A stretch of 31,348 nt of DNA, from NCBI GenBank assembly GCA_023255965.1, contig JAGDWE010000016.1:1-31348 (forward strand), given 5' to 3'. Below are positions 1-7,658 of the stretch, in pieces. Every line of letters begins with the position of its first letter. Position 1 is the first letter of the stretch. Position numbers and translations under genes: made by a program. This DNA is from Desulfurococcales archaeon (GTDB lineage Archaea > Thermoproteota > Thermoprotei_A > Sulfolobales > NBVN01). The notes below the pieces were generated by a model, which searched no databases, had not been told where the DNA came from, and worked only from the letters and a program-made list of their open reading frames with translations.

Positions 1-45
1 GATGAGACCATAAATTTATATAAAATGATTGGAATGAACATCTAG

Positions 46-276
46 GGACGAACGGTCTCGAAAATTTCCACATTATTTGCTGAGTTCAGGGACTTAGTAA
101 TTGATGAGGGCTTGAGCATTGAAGATGCCGTTAAGGTGGTTTCAACAAACGTTGCCAGGCACTTAAAGTTGCTAGGTAAGGGAGTTATTGATGTAGGGTC
201 GGATGCGGACATCGTAGTACTAACTAGGGATTTAAACATTAAATACGTATTAGCTAGCGGTAAGTTAATTGCCTAG
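46..276 (+). pseudogene. 3' remnant of an isoaspartyl dipeptidase-like amidohydrolase
   Basis: The frame after the TAG at 43-45 encodes about 76 residues ending at TAG 274-276. It reads like the C-terminus of an IadA/amidohydrolase-type enzyme: a helix 'FAEFRDLVIDEGLSIEDAV', then 'STNVARHLKL', then 'KGVIDVGSDADIVVL' and a closing 'YVLASGKLI'. The KG.I..G.DADIVVL strand is the hallmark C-terminal beta segment of the amidohydrolase superfamily. The metal-binding core (HxH, Lys, His, His, Asp) is not here, the frame is closed upstream by the in-frame TAG, and no good start exists, so I call it a 5'-truncated remnant rather than a gene. The bases before 46 (an A/T-rich TATA-like stretch) do not look like the rest of such an enzyme. 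The window starts only 45 bases upstream, so an intact neighbour with a frameshift cannot be excluded. Confidence 0.6.
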
Positions 277-299
277 GCCTAAGAAAGGTGTTACGCGAT

Positions 300-1280
300 A
301 TGGATGCGATAGTCGTCGAGAACCTTAAGAAGTACTACATTGTGCGTGAGGGATTTAAAGGGAGGAAGGTAGTTGAGGCCTTAAAGGGGATCTCATTTAG
401 TGTTAGGAGGGGTTCTATACATGCATTACTTGGTCCCAACGGTGCTGGAAAGACAACCACCATTAAGGTGCTAGCCACCCTACTACTACCCGATGACGGT
501 AAGGTGCTTGTGGAGGGCTTTGACGTGGTTAAAGAGGCTGATAAGGTGAGAAAGAGAGTTGGAGTTGCCTTAGACGTATCTAAGGGCTTTTACTCATCAA
601 TCTCAGGCTATGAGAACTTAGTTTTCTACGGATTGCTTAAGGGTATGGATTTTAATTATGCTAAGAGGAGGGCTAAGGAATTACTTGAATTAGTTGGTTT
701 AACGGATGCAGCTAATAGGCCTTACTATACGTACAGCCTAGGTATGAGGGCTAAATTAGCTATAGCTAAGGCTTTACTCTCCGATCCCGACGTATTGCTC
801 CTTGACGAACCTACACTAGGTCTAGATGTAGAGAGCGCTAGATCTGTTCGTAACTTGATTAAGGAATTATCTACTAGTGGTAAGACGATTTTAATTACAG
901 GCCATAATATGCATGAAATCGAATTACTAGCTGACTCAGTAACCATTATTAATAATGGAACGGTAATTGCCTCTGGAACTCCAGCAGAGCTTAAGAGTAA
1001 GCTAGGCCTCCTACATAAAGTTAATTTAAGGATTAATAAGGACGGGGAGGAATTCGTAAGGATTGTGAAGGATTTAATGCCCATTGAAGGCATCTCAGTA
1101 AGCGACTTAGGTGATTCGATCAAGATCGCAATGTACATTAGATTAAGTAGGGATGAATTAATTCAGAAATTATTCGAATTCCTAAAGAATTCAAACTACA
1201 GGGTATTAGACTTCTCCATGGAGGAACCAACACTAGAGGATGCTTACCTCGCCGTAGTAGGTGGTACGATATCGGGTTAA
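300..1280 (+). CDS. ABC transporter ATP-binding protein (ABC-2 exporter type)
   Basis: Cytoplasmic ATPase that should power the two permeases encoded directly after it. Walker A is GPNGAGKT (residues 45-52 from ATG 300), the signature motif is the variant YSLGM (about 145-149) in place of LSGGQ, Walker B is LLLDEP (166-171), and the switch histidine is in 'ITGHNMHE'. A C-terminal tail of about 90 residues ending 'MEEPTLEDAYLAVVGG' is typical of DrrA/NatA-type exporter ATPases, where this 'PSLEDVFL'-like motif closes the protein. I prefer ATG 300 to GTG 288 because AAGGTG at 285-290 is placed as its ribosome site. It is followed by permeases at 1289 and 2092 in one operon. The substrate cannot be read from sequence; drugs, lipids or polysaccharide are all possible. 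Confidence 0.93.
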   Translation: MDAIVVENLKKYYIVREGFKGRKVVEALKGISFSVRRGSIHALLGPNGAGKTTTIKVLATLLLPDDGKVLVEGFDVVKEADKVRKRVGVALDVSKGFYSSISGYENLVFYGLLKGMDFNYAKRRAKELLELVGLTDAANRPYYTYSLGMRAKLAIAKALLSDPDVLLLDEPTLGLDVESARSVRNLIKELSTSGKTILITGHNMHEIELLADSVTIINNGTVIASGTPAELKSKLGLLHKVNLRINKDGEEFVRIVKDLMPIEGISVSDLGDSIKIAMYIRLSRDELIQKLFEFLKNSNYRVLDFSMEEPTLEDAYLAVVGGTISG

Positions 1281-1288
1281 CTGACTTA

Positions 1289-2092
1289 ATGAAGGCATTG
1301 CTGTATAGGGAGTTGATATGGTTTAAGCGTTTCTTAGCTGATTATATAGTTTCGTGGGTATTGCCATCAGCTATTTCATTCATGATTATATACCTACCGG
1401 TGACGATAAGTGACGTTAATGTAGTCATCGATAAGTTTAGCAGCATCGTCGGAGTTAGATTAGATATCACATCAGTAATAATAGTCACACTAATAATGTC
1501 AAGCTTGATACCAGTGGTTTCGGTAGTGATTAATGACATCATTCAAACATTATTCTCTGAATTTAAGTTCCTAGAAGTAAGTTCTACAATTCTTGAAACC
1601 ACCACTATTAGGAGGTACTTACTTGCTAACGCCTTAGTAAGGCCCATCTTAATGACCTTCTTCGTAACGATGTACCTAATACCCGCCCTTACCGCTGTAT
1701 TAGGGCTACATGGGTTAGTAGTCTACATTTACATAGAGTTAGCCCTCCAACTGACGTCCATGGTTTTAGGGCTATATGCTGCGTTATTCGCTATGCTAAT
1801 AACGTTCTACACGAACATAAGTAGGCCTTGGTCCATAGCTAACTCCATTCCCCCAGCAATACTAGCCGGCTCGGGAATATACCTACAAGCTTATTCGATA
1901 CCTCCTATACTGAGGTTATTCGCTCAGACAACGCCAGTTCCTCAGGCCGTTGAGTTAATTCAGGTAATAGCCTTAGGTATGTCGGCCCCTAATATAACTC
2001 ATTTCCTAGCCGTGACGGCCGTCCTATTATCCACTTACCTCACGTTAACTGGCTTTATGGGAGTTAAAACCGATATTAAGGTGAGGAAGTGA
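1289..2092 (+). CDS. ABC-2 type permease, first subunit
   Basis: Integral membrane protein of 267 residues with about six hydrophobic segments, for example 'YIVSWVLPSAISFMIIYLPV' near the N-terminus and 'FLAVTAVLLSTYLTLTGFMG' at the end. The size, spacing of segments and position eight bases after an exporter-type ATPase fit the ABC-2 (DrrB/NatB-like) permease class. The stop TGA overlaps the next gene's ATG (TGATG), so the two permeases are probably translationally coupled and form a heterodimeric channel. There is no signal peptide and no catalytic motif. The substrate is unknown. The alternative would be an unrelated polytopic membrane protein, but the gene order makes this unlikely. Confidence 0.85.
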   Translation: MKALLYRELIWFKRFLADYIVSWVLPSAISFMIIYLPVTISDVNVVIDKFSSIVGVRLDITSVIIVTLIMSSLIPVVSVVINDIIQTLFSEFKFLEVSSTILETTTIRRYLLANALVRPILMTFFVTMYLIPALTAVLGLHGLVVYIYIELALQLTSMVLGLYAALFAMLITFYTNISRPWSIANSIPPAILAGSGIYLQAYSIPPILRLFAQTTPVPQAVELIQVIALGMSAPNITHFLAVTAVLLSTYLTLTGFMGVKTDIKVRK

Positions 2093-2880
2093 TGAGCCTG
2101 AAGCCATTATTGAGGATATTGAAGATACTGTACTTCGGTACTTACCTAATTAAGATACATCTAACTAGTTATATAGCGTCAATAATTAACGGCGCATTAT
2201 GGTTCATACTAATATTAGTACCAGCGATGACCTTCTCTGAGGATGTGAGTAAGGCGTTTACGATATTTCTCCCAGGCGTGTTAGTCTTGATGAGTTGTGG
2301 GGTTGCCGTAGCTGCGGCCATAGAGTTCCTTAGATGGTATGTTAATCAAGGATTAACTGATATGTTTAGAGAATGCGGCTTAAACGTATTTTCATATCTA
2401 TTAAGTGGAGTACATATAGATACATTTATCTTCGGCTTACTAAGCTACATGTTGATAGGAGCCGCCTCATCATATTACGTCGGGCTGAAGCCGTCGGCCA
2501 TCATTCCACTACGGCCTCTCTACTTTATGGCGTCATTACTCACCATAATCCCGGCGTACTTACTTATTGGTTCCATGACTGCATATATATACACGGTAAC
2601 TAGAATTAGCTCAGCATGGATGTTGCTAGCGCAGATGATCTTAACCATCGGCACTTTAGTACCTCCATCGACATCAGTAAATCCGCTCATCTACCTAATT
2701 AACCCAGCAACCCTAGCCTCAGAGTTAGCTAGGGCGGCATATGGATCTAATGTAGTTGACGAATCTATATTAATAGTGCTTGCATTACCTCTAAGTGTCA
2801 TCTACATCATAATTGCCTACTTACTTGGCGTTAGGAGCGATAGGTATATTTCAAGATATGGATTAGAATACAGGTATTAA
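2092..2880 (+). CDS. ABC-2 type permease, second subunit
   Basis: Second polytopic membrane protein of the exporter operon, about 262 residues with six predicted helices, including 'FTIFLPGVLVLMSCGVAVAAA' regions in the N-terminal half and 'ILIVLALPLSVIYIIIAYLLG' near the end. The pattern of a central cluster of helices followed by 'NPLIYLINPATLASELARAAYG' resembles the ABC-2 motif region, where a conserved N-P-x(5-6)-R-like stretch precedes the last helix. I prefer ATG 2092 over GTG 2089, because AGGTGAGG at 2079-2086 lies at ribosome-binding distance and the ATG overlaps the stop of the first permease. Together with the ATPase at 300 it should form a complete export system. Confidence 0.85.
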   Translation: MSLKPLLRILKILYFGTYLIKIHLTSYIASIINGALWFILILVPAMTFSEDVSKAFTIFLPGVLVLMSCGVAVAAAIEFLRWYVNQGLTDMFRECGLNVFSYLLSGVHIDTFIFGLLSYMLIGAASSYYVGLKPSAIIPLRPLYFMASLLTIIPAYLLIGSMTAYIYTVTRISSAWMLLAQMILTIGTLVPPSTSVNPLIYLINPATLASELARAAYGSNVVDESILIVLALPLSVIYIIIAYLLGVRSDRYISRYGLEYRY

Positions 2881-2899
2881 GATGGTTGACTTGGGATTA

Positions 2900-2909
2900 A
2901 AATATATAA
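2900..2909 (+). promoter_or_regulatory. TATA box for the MazE-PhoU gene
   Basis: AAATATATAA lies about 37 bases before the ATG at 2942, preceded by purines that could serve as a BRE. With the usual 25-26 base spacing, transcription would begin near 2931, leaving a leader of about 11 bases. This placement supports ATG 2942 as the start and argues that the regulator has its own promoter although it directly follows the exporter operon. Confidence 0.5.
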
Positions 2910-2941
2910 GCATATATTCATATTTATTACCTAGGGAATGT

Positions 2942-3967
2942 ATGCCTGAGGTTAGGTCGGAGGTACGAGTTCTACAGAAGATAGGCAGTTCACTAGCACT
3001 CTACCTACCTAAAGACTGGTGCGAACGCAACAAGCTCTCAAAAGGATCTAACGTTACCTTAAGGTACACAGATAATTTTTTATGTATAGATTTAGGAGGT
3101 ATGAGCAAGGTTGAGAGCACCGATATCGTGCTGAATATTACCTCAATGCCCGAGGATGTATTAAAGTACTTAATACTATCATTCTATATAGCAGGATATG
3201 ATAGGGTTAAACTAGTATCTCATAAGAGGATCAACTTGCCTTTGAGAAGGCAGTTGCTCTCAATCCTCCGTTATGCATTAAAATACAACGTTATTGAGGA
3301 AGGCGAGAACTTCTTGGTAATAGGTAAGGTTGGTGAGGCCGAGAACATGCTTGAAGCTCTAAAACGTGAGTTCAATACCGTGATAACCGTTTTTAAGTAC
3401 ACCATGGAAGCGCTTGAGAATACTAAGTTGCTTGATAAATACTACGAAGCAGTTAATGAATTAGATGATGAAGTTGATAGAGCTCAAGTTGAGGTTGAGA
3501 GGGCTGCATTTAAACTAATTCAAGAACCGTTTGCTAATGTCCTGCTATTAAGATATGTAATCCCAGCCACCATAATGTCACTATCTCTGGAGAGGCTATC
3601 CGACCACTTGGTATTGCTAGTTAAGGAAGTCGCCAACGGCTATAAAAATATGGGTGAGTTATTAGATTACCTTCAAAAATTCAGCAAAAATCTTCAAGAA
3701 CTGCACGATATATTAAACGATATCATTACAGGCAAGTATGATCCCATAAATATAGTTCAAACATTAAGTAAGTTAATACGAATAGTTGAAATCAAAAGAA
3801 CGGTTAGGGAGGATCTAAGCAGAACTTTGAACGAACCTGGCTTCGAGTTAGTTACTTACCATATAATTAGAGTGTACGCTATAATAGCCGACATAGCTGA
3901 AGCATTAATCAATACCCTAGCGATGATATTTAATGAAGTAAGGAGTAAATCGTCCATAAGTACGTAA
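2942..3967 (+). CDS. Phosphate uptake regulator-like protein, AbrB/MazE domain plus PhoU domain
   Basis: Two-part cytoplasmic regulator. Residues 1-45 form a SpoVT/AbrB (MazE-like) DNA-binding swapped hairpin: 'RVLQKIGSSLALYLPKDWC' followed by a basic/hydrophobic 'LSKGSNVTLRY' strand. The rest is helical with heptad-like acidic and hydrophobic spacing, for example 'YYEAVNELDDEVDRAQVEVE', matching PhoU-like three-helix bundles. This architecture is common in archaea near phosphate transport (Pst) genes. Here no Pst genes are visible; the neighbour is an ABC-2 exporter, so what it regulates is open. An upstream in-frame ATG at 2882 would add 20 residues, but these run across the TATA box, and the AbrB domain begins just after the ATG at 2942, so I chose 2942. 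Confidence 0.85.
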   Translation: MPEVRSEVRVLQKIGSSLALYLPKDWCERNKLSKGSNVTLRYTDNFLCIDLGGMSKVESTDIVLNITSMPEDVLKYLILSFYIAGYDRVKLVSHKRINLPLRRQLLSILRYALKYNVIEEGENFLVIGKVGEAENMLEALKREFNTVITVFKYTMEALENTKLLDKYYEAVNELDDEVDRAQVEVERAAFKLIQEPFANVLLLRYVIPATIMSLSLERLSDHLVLLVKEVANGYKNMGELLDYLQKFSKNLQELHDILNDIITGKYDPINIVQTLSKLIRIVEIKRTVREDLSRTLNEPGFELVTYHIIRVYAIIADIAEALINTLAMIFNEVRSKSSIST

Positions 3968-4013
3968 TTAAATTAAGCAAATCGCATATTCTGTAAATAC
4001 TAACATATATTAA

Positions 4014-4030
4014 ATATATTTATATATAGA
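4014..4030 (+). promoter_or_regulatory. TATA-rich promoter for the small ORF
   Basis: An A/T-only block including TATTTATATATAGA precedes the small reading frame at 4076 by about 50 bases. A start near 4048-4050 would leave a leader of about 26 bases containing the Shine-Dalgarno AGGTGA at 4065-4070. The region 3968-4066 is otherwise free of reading frames. Confidence 0.4.
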
Positions 4031-4075
4031 TATGTTTTTAATCAAAATATTCTAATAATTACCTAGGTGAAGGCG

Positions 4076-4177
4076 GTGAACGGAATAAATAAGATAATAA
4101 TCCTAGTAGCTTTACTAGAGGTACTCGCCACTATATCCCTAATAATACTAGGTGCTATGAAAGCGGGAACAGGTTAA
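4076..4177 (+). CDS. Small single-helix membrane protein (33 aa), unknown
   Basis: A 33-residue frame (36 if GTG 4067 is used) with a short polar N-terminus 'NGINK', one continuous hydrophobic helix 'IIILVALLEVLATISLIILG' and a short basic tail 'AMKAGTG'. I choose GTG 4076 because AGGTGA at 4065-4070 sits five bases upstream as a ribosome-binding site. It has a TATA-rich block upstream and a T-run at 4195-4201 just after its stop, so it looks like an independent transcription unit between the PhoU-like gene and the dehydrogenase. I do not recognise a family. It could be a small subunit of a membrane complex or a regulator peptide. The main counter-argument is that A/T-rich noncoding DNA often translates to hydrophobic residues. 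Confidence 0.5.
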   Translation: MNGINKIIILVALLEVLATISLIILGAMKAGTG

Positions 4178-4193
4178 TCGCCTCAAGATAATA

Positions 4194-4201
4194 TCTTTTT
4201 T
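4194..4201 (+). terminator. T-run terminator after the small ORF
   Basis: A TCTTTTTT run lies about 17 bases after the small frame's stop codon and before the next promoter. Archaeal transcription usually ends at such T-tracts without a required hairpin, so the position fits, but a T6-run in an A/T-rich gap is weak evidence on its own. Confidence 0.3.
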
Positions 4202-4215
4202 AACTAGTACCAATA

Positions 4216-4226
4216 AACTTATATAT
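4216..4226 (+). promoter_or_regulatory. TATA box for the dehydrogenase-aminotransferase-DUF89 operon
   Basis: ACTTATATATC lies so that transcription would begin near 4246-4248. This is upstream of the conserved N-terminus of the dehydrogenase (which begins by codon 4275) and well upstream of the first canonical start (TTG 4308), so it supports translation starting before 4308. Confidence 0.45.
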
Positions 4227-4307
4227 CAAACCACTAAGGTAGATCTACGGTGGTCTGTCTTTGTCAGAGTTCGTAAGATCTTAATAATCGATAAAGTCGC
4301 AGGTAAA

Positions 4308-5189
4308 TTGATAGACAATCTAACTAAATATGGATTTGAAGTCAACTATCAGCCTGGAATACAACGTGACCAGCTTTTAAAAATGGTTGCTGACTACGAT
4401 GTACTGGTATTTAGGGGTAGGATGAGAGTTGATAAGGAATTAATAGACTTAGGCAGCAATTTAAAGATCCTAGCTAGATATGGTGTCGGATTAGATAACG
4501 TTGATGTCGATTACGCCATAAGTAAGGGGATAGCTGTTGTAAATGTCCCTACAGCTTCAACGGTGAGTGTTGCTGAACTTACGATGGCTTTAATCCTTTC
4601 GCTATTTAGGAATTTATATTACGTAATACATAGCGTTAAGACGGGGTTATGGCCTAAAGGAGAGTTCGTAGGCAGGGAGCTCAACGGCAAGAAGTTAGGC
4701 ATTATAGGCTTTGGTAGGATTGGTGGTAGGGTAGCTTATTACGGTAGGGCGTTTGGGATGAAGATATTAGCTTATGATGTGAGGAATGTATCTAGGGAAT
4801 TAAGGGATGTTGAAGGAGTTCAGGTAGATCTAACCGAACTACTTAGTGAATGCGATGTAATAACGCTTCATGTTCCATTAACGCCATCAACTTACCGCAT
4901 GCTAAATGATAAGACTTTATCATTTATAAGAGAGGGTTCATTTTTAACGAACGTAAATAGGGGTGAGGTCATAGATACTGCAGCATTGATTAAGCACTTA
5001 GATAGATTAGGAGGGGTTGCATTAGATGTGCTTGAGGAGGAGCCGCCTAGAAGTGAATTAATGGCCAAGCTAGTGGAGCATCCTAAGGTGATCGTCACCC
5101 CGCACATAGGTAGCGAAACCGTCGAGGCGATGGATAGGTTGGCTGATGAATTGATTCATAATATATTAGAGGTGATTAGGTGGCTTTAA
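4308..5189 (+). CDS. serA: D-isomer-specific 2-hydroxyacid dehydrogenase, probable D-3-phosphoglycerate dehydrogenase
   Basis: Likely oxidises 3-phosphoglycerate to 3-phosphohydroxypyruvate with NAD. The Rossmann glycine motif is 'GIIGFGRIGGR', the substrate-binding region has 'RYGVGLDNVD', and the catalytic trio is visible as Arg in 'NVNRGEVID', Glu in 'LEEEPP' and His in 'TPHIGSET'. No C-terminal ACT domain, so it is the short archaeal form (about 293 residues from TTG 4308, against 305-315 usual). The missing part is found upstream in frame: codons 4275-4307 read 'KILIIDKVAGK', the expected first beta strand, but there is no ATG, GTG or TTG in frame there. The true start is therefore probably upstream and non-canonical, or the sequence carries a small error. 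It overlaps the next gene by 10 bases, which points to serine synthesis; glyoxylate or hydroxypyruvate reduction is the alternative. Confidence 0.85.
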   Translation: MIDNLTKYGFEVNYQPGIQRDQLLKMVADYDVLVFRGRMRVDKELIDLGSNLKILARYGVGLDNVDVDYAISKGIAVVNVPTASTVSVAELTMALILSLFRNLYYVIHSVKTGLWPKGEFVGRELNGKKLGIIGFGRIGGRVAYYGRAFGMKILAYDVRNVSRELRDVEGVQVDLTELLSECDVITLHVPLTPSTYRMLNDKTLSFIREGSFLTNVNRGEVIDTAALIKHLDRLGGVALDVLEEEPPRSELMAKLVEHPKVIVTPHIGSETVEAMDRLADELIHNILEVIRWL

Positions 5190-6208
5190 AGTACTTAACT
5201 CCAGGACCTGTCCAGATACCTAAGCCAGTTATTGGATCTATAGGTAGGCAACCACAATTCCATAGAAGTGATGAATTTAGGAAGGTATTTAAAGAGCTCA
5301 TAGATAAGTTGATGAGGGTCTATGATTCAAGGCCTATAATACTCCCTGGCACAGGCACGCTATCGGTGGATGTAGCTGTATATAATTACTTAGATCCCAA
5401 TGATAAGGTCATAGCCGTAGTTAACGGCGAGTTCGGTGAGAGATTCGCTGAGTCCTTAGCTAGTAGGGGCTGCATAGTACGTAGGATTGAATGGGAATAT
5501 GGAGACATCCCACCTCCGGATGTTATTGAAGACGTAATGAGGAGGGAGGGTGATGTTAAGGCCATAGCCGTGGTTCATAATGAATCAAGTACCGGTACAA
5601 CTAATAGATATATTGAGGAGTACCAAGAAGTAGCTGAAGGCTATGGAGCGGTACTATTAATTGATAGCGTTTCATTATTTCCGGTCGAGGTCCCTAAGCG
5701 TAGTGTAGACGTAATAGCGACTGCCTCCCATAAGGCATTTATATCGCCGCCTGGGGCCTCAATACTTTACATCTCTAAGGAACCTAGGGCGAAGACGCCA
5801 GTACCTCCTTCAATGGATTTAAGGAAATTCGTTAAGTTCATGGAGAAGTTTGAGACTCCGTATACGCCGCCTATAAACGTCATATATGGACTTAACTCAG
5901 CTTTAGACTACATTCTCGAATTAGGCCTTGAAACTTACTGCAGAATCCATAGGGATAGAGCCAACTTCCTATATGATAGAATTAAATTGAAGGCAGTAGC
6001 CCGAAGAGAGTTTAGGAGTTATACGATTACGGCATTCTACACATCTAGGGCTAGGGAGGTGGTAGCTACGTTGAGGAGTTATGGCTACATAATAACAGCT
6101 GGTATGGGTAAGCTAAGGGATAACGTTATTAGGATTGGAGTTATGGGGGACGTCAGCTTAGATGACTTAAGCATAGTTGCTGAGGTCGTAAATAGATATG
6201 TGGATTGA
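5180..6208 (+). CDS. Class V aminotransferase (phosphoserine / serine-pyruvate / alanine-glyoxylate type)
   Basis: PLP-dependent enzyme of fold type I, 342 residues, beginning 'LTPGPVQIPKPV' as in the alanine-glyoxylate/serine-pyruvate group. The substrate/PLP motifs are 'LPGTGTLSVDVAVYN', the aspartate in 'LLIDSVSLFPVE', and the Schiff-base lysine in 'TASHKAFISPPG'. It starts with GTG 5180 inside the end of the dehydrogenase (10-base overlap; GAGGTGAT lies just upstream). Class V enzymes are known to make phosphoserine from phosphohydroxypyruvate in some archaea that lack classical SerC, so with the adjacent SerA-like protein I infer that role. The alternative, serine- or alanine-glyoxylate transamination, cannot be ruled out by motifs alone. 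Confidence 0.88.
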   Translation: MALKYLTPGPVQIPKPVIGSIGRQPQFHRSDEFRKVFKELIDKLMRVYDSRPIILPGTGTLSVDVAVYNYLDPNDKVIAVVNGEFGERFAESLASRGCIVRRIEWEYGDIPPPDVIEDVMRREGDVKAIAVVHNESSTGTTNRYIEEYQEVAEGYGAVLLIDSVSLFPVEVPKRSVDVIATASHKAFISPPGASILYISKEPRAKTPVPPSMDLRKFVKFMEKFETPYTPPINVIYGLNSALDYILELGLETYCRIHRDRANFLYDRIKLKAVARREFRSYTITAFYTSRAREVVATLRSYGYIITAGMGKLRDNVIRIGVMGDVSLDDLSIVAEVVNRYVD

Positions 6209-7025
6209 TGATTACTGCAAGTTATGCTTGATCTACTCAAGGACTAAGGACTTAGTAGAACTTGGATGTAGCAGTAAATTACCTAGCCTACTGCGGTACC
6301 TAGCGGAAGCACTCGCCATGAATAGCAGATCCCTAGCGTTTACCGAGTCATTTAACTACTTAAAGGAATTAGTTGAATCCGAAGATCCTTACGTGGCTAG
6401 GAAGAATGAGTTAAGGAAGGTCGGGGTAGAGCTGGCTGGCTCCGCTAGGAGGTACCTAGAGAGCGCTAACTGGAGTGTTAAGGAGGCATTACGGATATCT
6501 GCCGCAGCTAACATCATAGATACCTCTGTGCTGGGTTATCAATTTAATGGTGATCTAAGTAGGGTTATGTGGGATAAACCGATTGTAGAGGAATTAATCA
6601 ATCTACCTAAGGATGAGGTCATCTACTTAATACCTGATAATGCTGGGGAAGTTGAGTTAGATAAGCTACTTGCTGAGGCCTTAGTAAGAAATGGGCATAA
6701 CGTAGCTATAGTCGTTAGGGAGAGTAGCTACGAGATAGACGTAACTGCTCAGGACTTAGGCAATGAAGTAAGTATACCGGTTATTAGGACGCCAGGTAAT
6801 AGGTCGCCGGTCATGTTCATAGATAGCGGGTTCATAATAGCTAAAGGGATAGCAAACGCTGAGGCATACTTAGAATTTGGGATGGTGAACTCATTACATC
6901 TCTTTAGGGCTAAATGCGATGTAATATCTAGGTACATTGGTGTGCCGAAAAACAGCGCCATAATAATTTCAGGTGAGTCGCTAAGAAAGCTTTTATCTAG
7001 AAGTTCGTCAATCACTCTTAATTAG
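6198..7025 (+). CDS. DUF89/ARMT1-like metal-dependent phosphatase
   Basis: A 275-residue protein of the DUF89 family, whose members are metal-dependent damage-control phosphatases. The family signatures are present: an N-terminal cysteine pair 'DDYCKLC', a helical N-terminal half, 'AANIIDTSV', the metal-site motif 'IPDNAGEVELDKLL', 'FIDSGFIIAKGIANAEAYLE' near the C-terminus and 'FRAKCDVISRYIGV'. The aspartate and asparagine of DNAGE and the asparagine of ANIID are the expected metal ligands. The start ATG 6198 lies inside the last codons of the aminotransferase (11-base overlap), so the three genes are one coupled operon. That position suggests it hydrolyses a phosphorylated serine-pathway compound, possibly phosphoserine itself; this is an inference. 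Confidence 0.85.
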   Translation: MWIDDYCKLCLIYSRTKDLVELGCSSKLPSLLRYLAEALAMNSRSLAFTESFNYLKELVESEDPYVARKNELRKVGVELAGSARRYLESANWSVKEALRISAAANIIDTSVLGYQFNGDLSRVMWDKPIVEELINLPKDEVIYLIPDNAGEVELDKLLAEALVRNGHNVAIVVRESSYEIDVTAQDLGNEVSIPVIRTPGNRSPVMFIDSGFIIAKGIANAEAYLEFGMVNSLHLFRAKCDVISRYIGVPKNSAIIISGESLRKLLSRSSSITLN

Positions 7026-7658
7026 ATGTAATAGTAGGATAGTATCGAAGGGGGTTCTAACATAATCGATATTAATTAGCCTAAAATTGCTTAGGAGGTA
7101 TCTTAAGACGTACTTAACGTTGGTTAGAGTTGAAATGGTGATTATTAGGAATCCGCCATTACGTAATAACCTATTGCACGAATTTATGATTGCCTTTAGG
7201 TACCTTAAGTCCTTACCAGCGCACCAATTAATATCTAAGTCATCGATAGGGTCTAGAGGTAGGTAGGGTGGGTTAGTCACTATTAATTCGACCCCCCTTA
7301 ACACACTAACTTTAGTGAAGTGCATTACCTTAACCTTATTAAGTACGTCATTAATTATCGAGTTAACCTTAGCCGCTGCGAGCGACTTTAAGCTGATGTC
7401 GATGCAGTAAACTTCCTTATTGAACTGCTTGGCTATGTATATAGCTATTACTCCAGAACCGCATCCAAAATCCACTATGGTGCCTTCTAACTCAAGGTGA
7501 TTTAAGTACTTAATTATCATATCTGTTGATAAGGCTATCAGTGGATTAAATACGGATTTAGGTATATATAAAGATAATTCATGAAATTTAACTAATTTAA
7601 TTAAATACGGTATCAGCTCATGCATTAACCTCAATAACCACCTAACGATATTAGCCAT
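7008..7658 (-). CDS. HemK/PrmC-like N5-glutamine methyltransferase
   Basis: SAM-dependent methyltransferase of 216 residues. The SAM loop is 'VDFGCGSGVIAIYIA', followed by the acidic 'CIDIS' strand end, and the amino-methylating motif 'VTNPPYLPLDP'. NPPY with a following LP is typical of PrmC/HemK and of archaeal/eukaryal Mtq2, which methylates the GGQ glutamine of release factor 1. The length fits Mtq2-like proteins without the bacterial N-terminal helical domain. Its ATG shares one base with the TAA of the MarC-type gene upstream (TAATG), so these two are coupled. Its 3' end overlaps the convergent DUF89 gene by 18 bases. Target identity is inferred. Confidence 0.8.
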   Translation of the reverse strand: MANIVRWLLRLMHELIPYLIKLVKFHELSLYIPKSVFNPLIALSTDMIIKYLNHLELEGTIVDFGCGSGVIAIYIAKQFNKEVYCIDISLKSLAAAKVNSIINDVLNKVKVMHFTKVSVLRGVELIVTNPPYLPLDPIDDLDINWCAGKDLRYLKAIINSCNRLLRNGGFLIITISTLTNVKYVLRYLLSNFRLINIDYVRTPFDTILLLHLIKSD

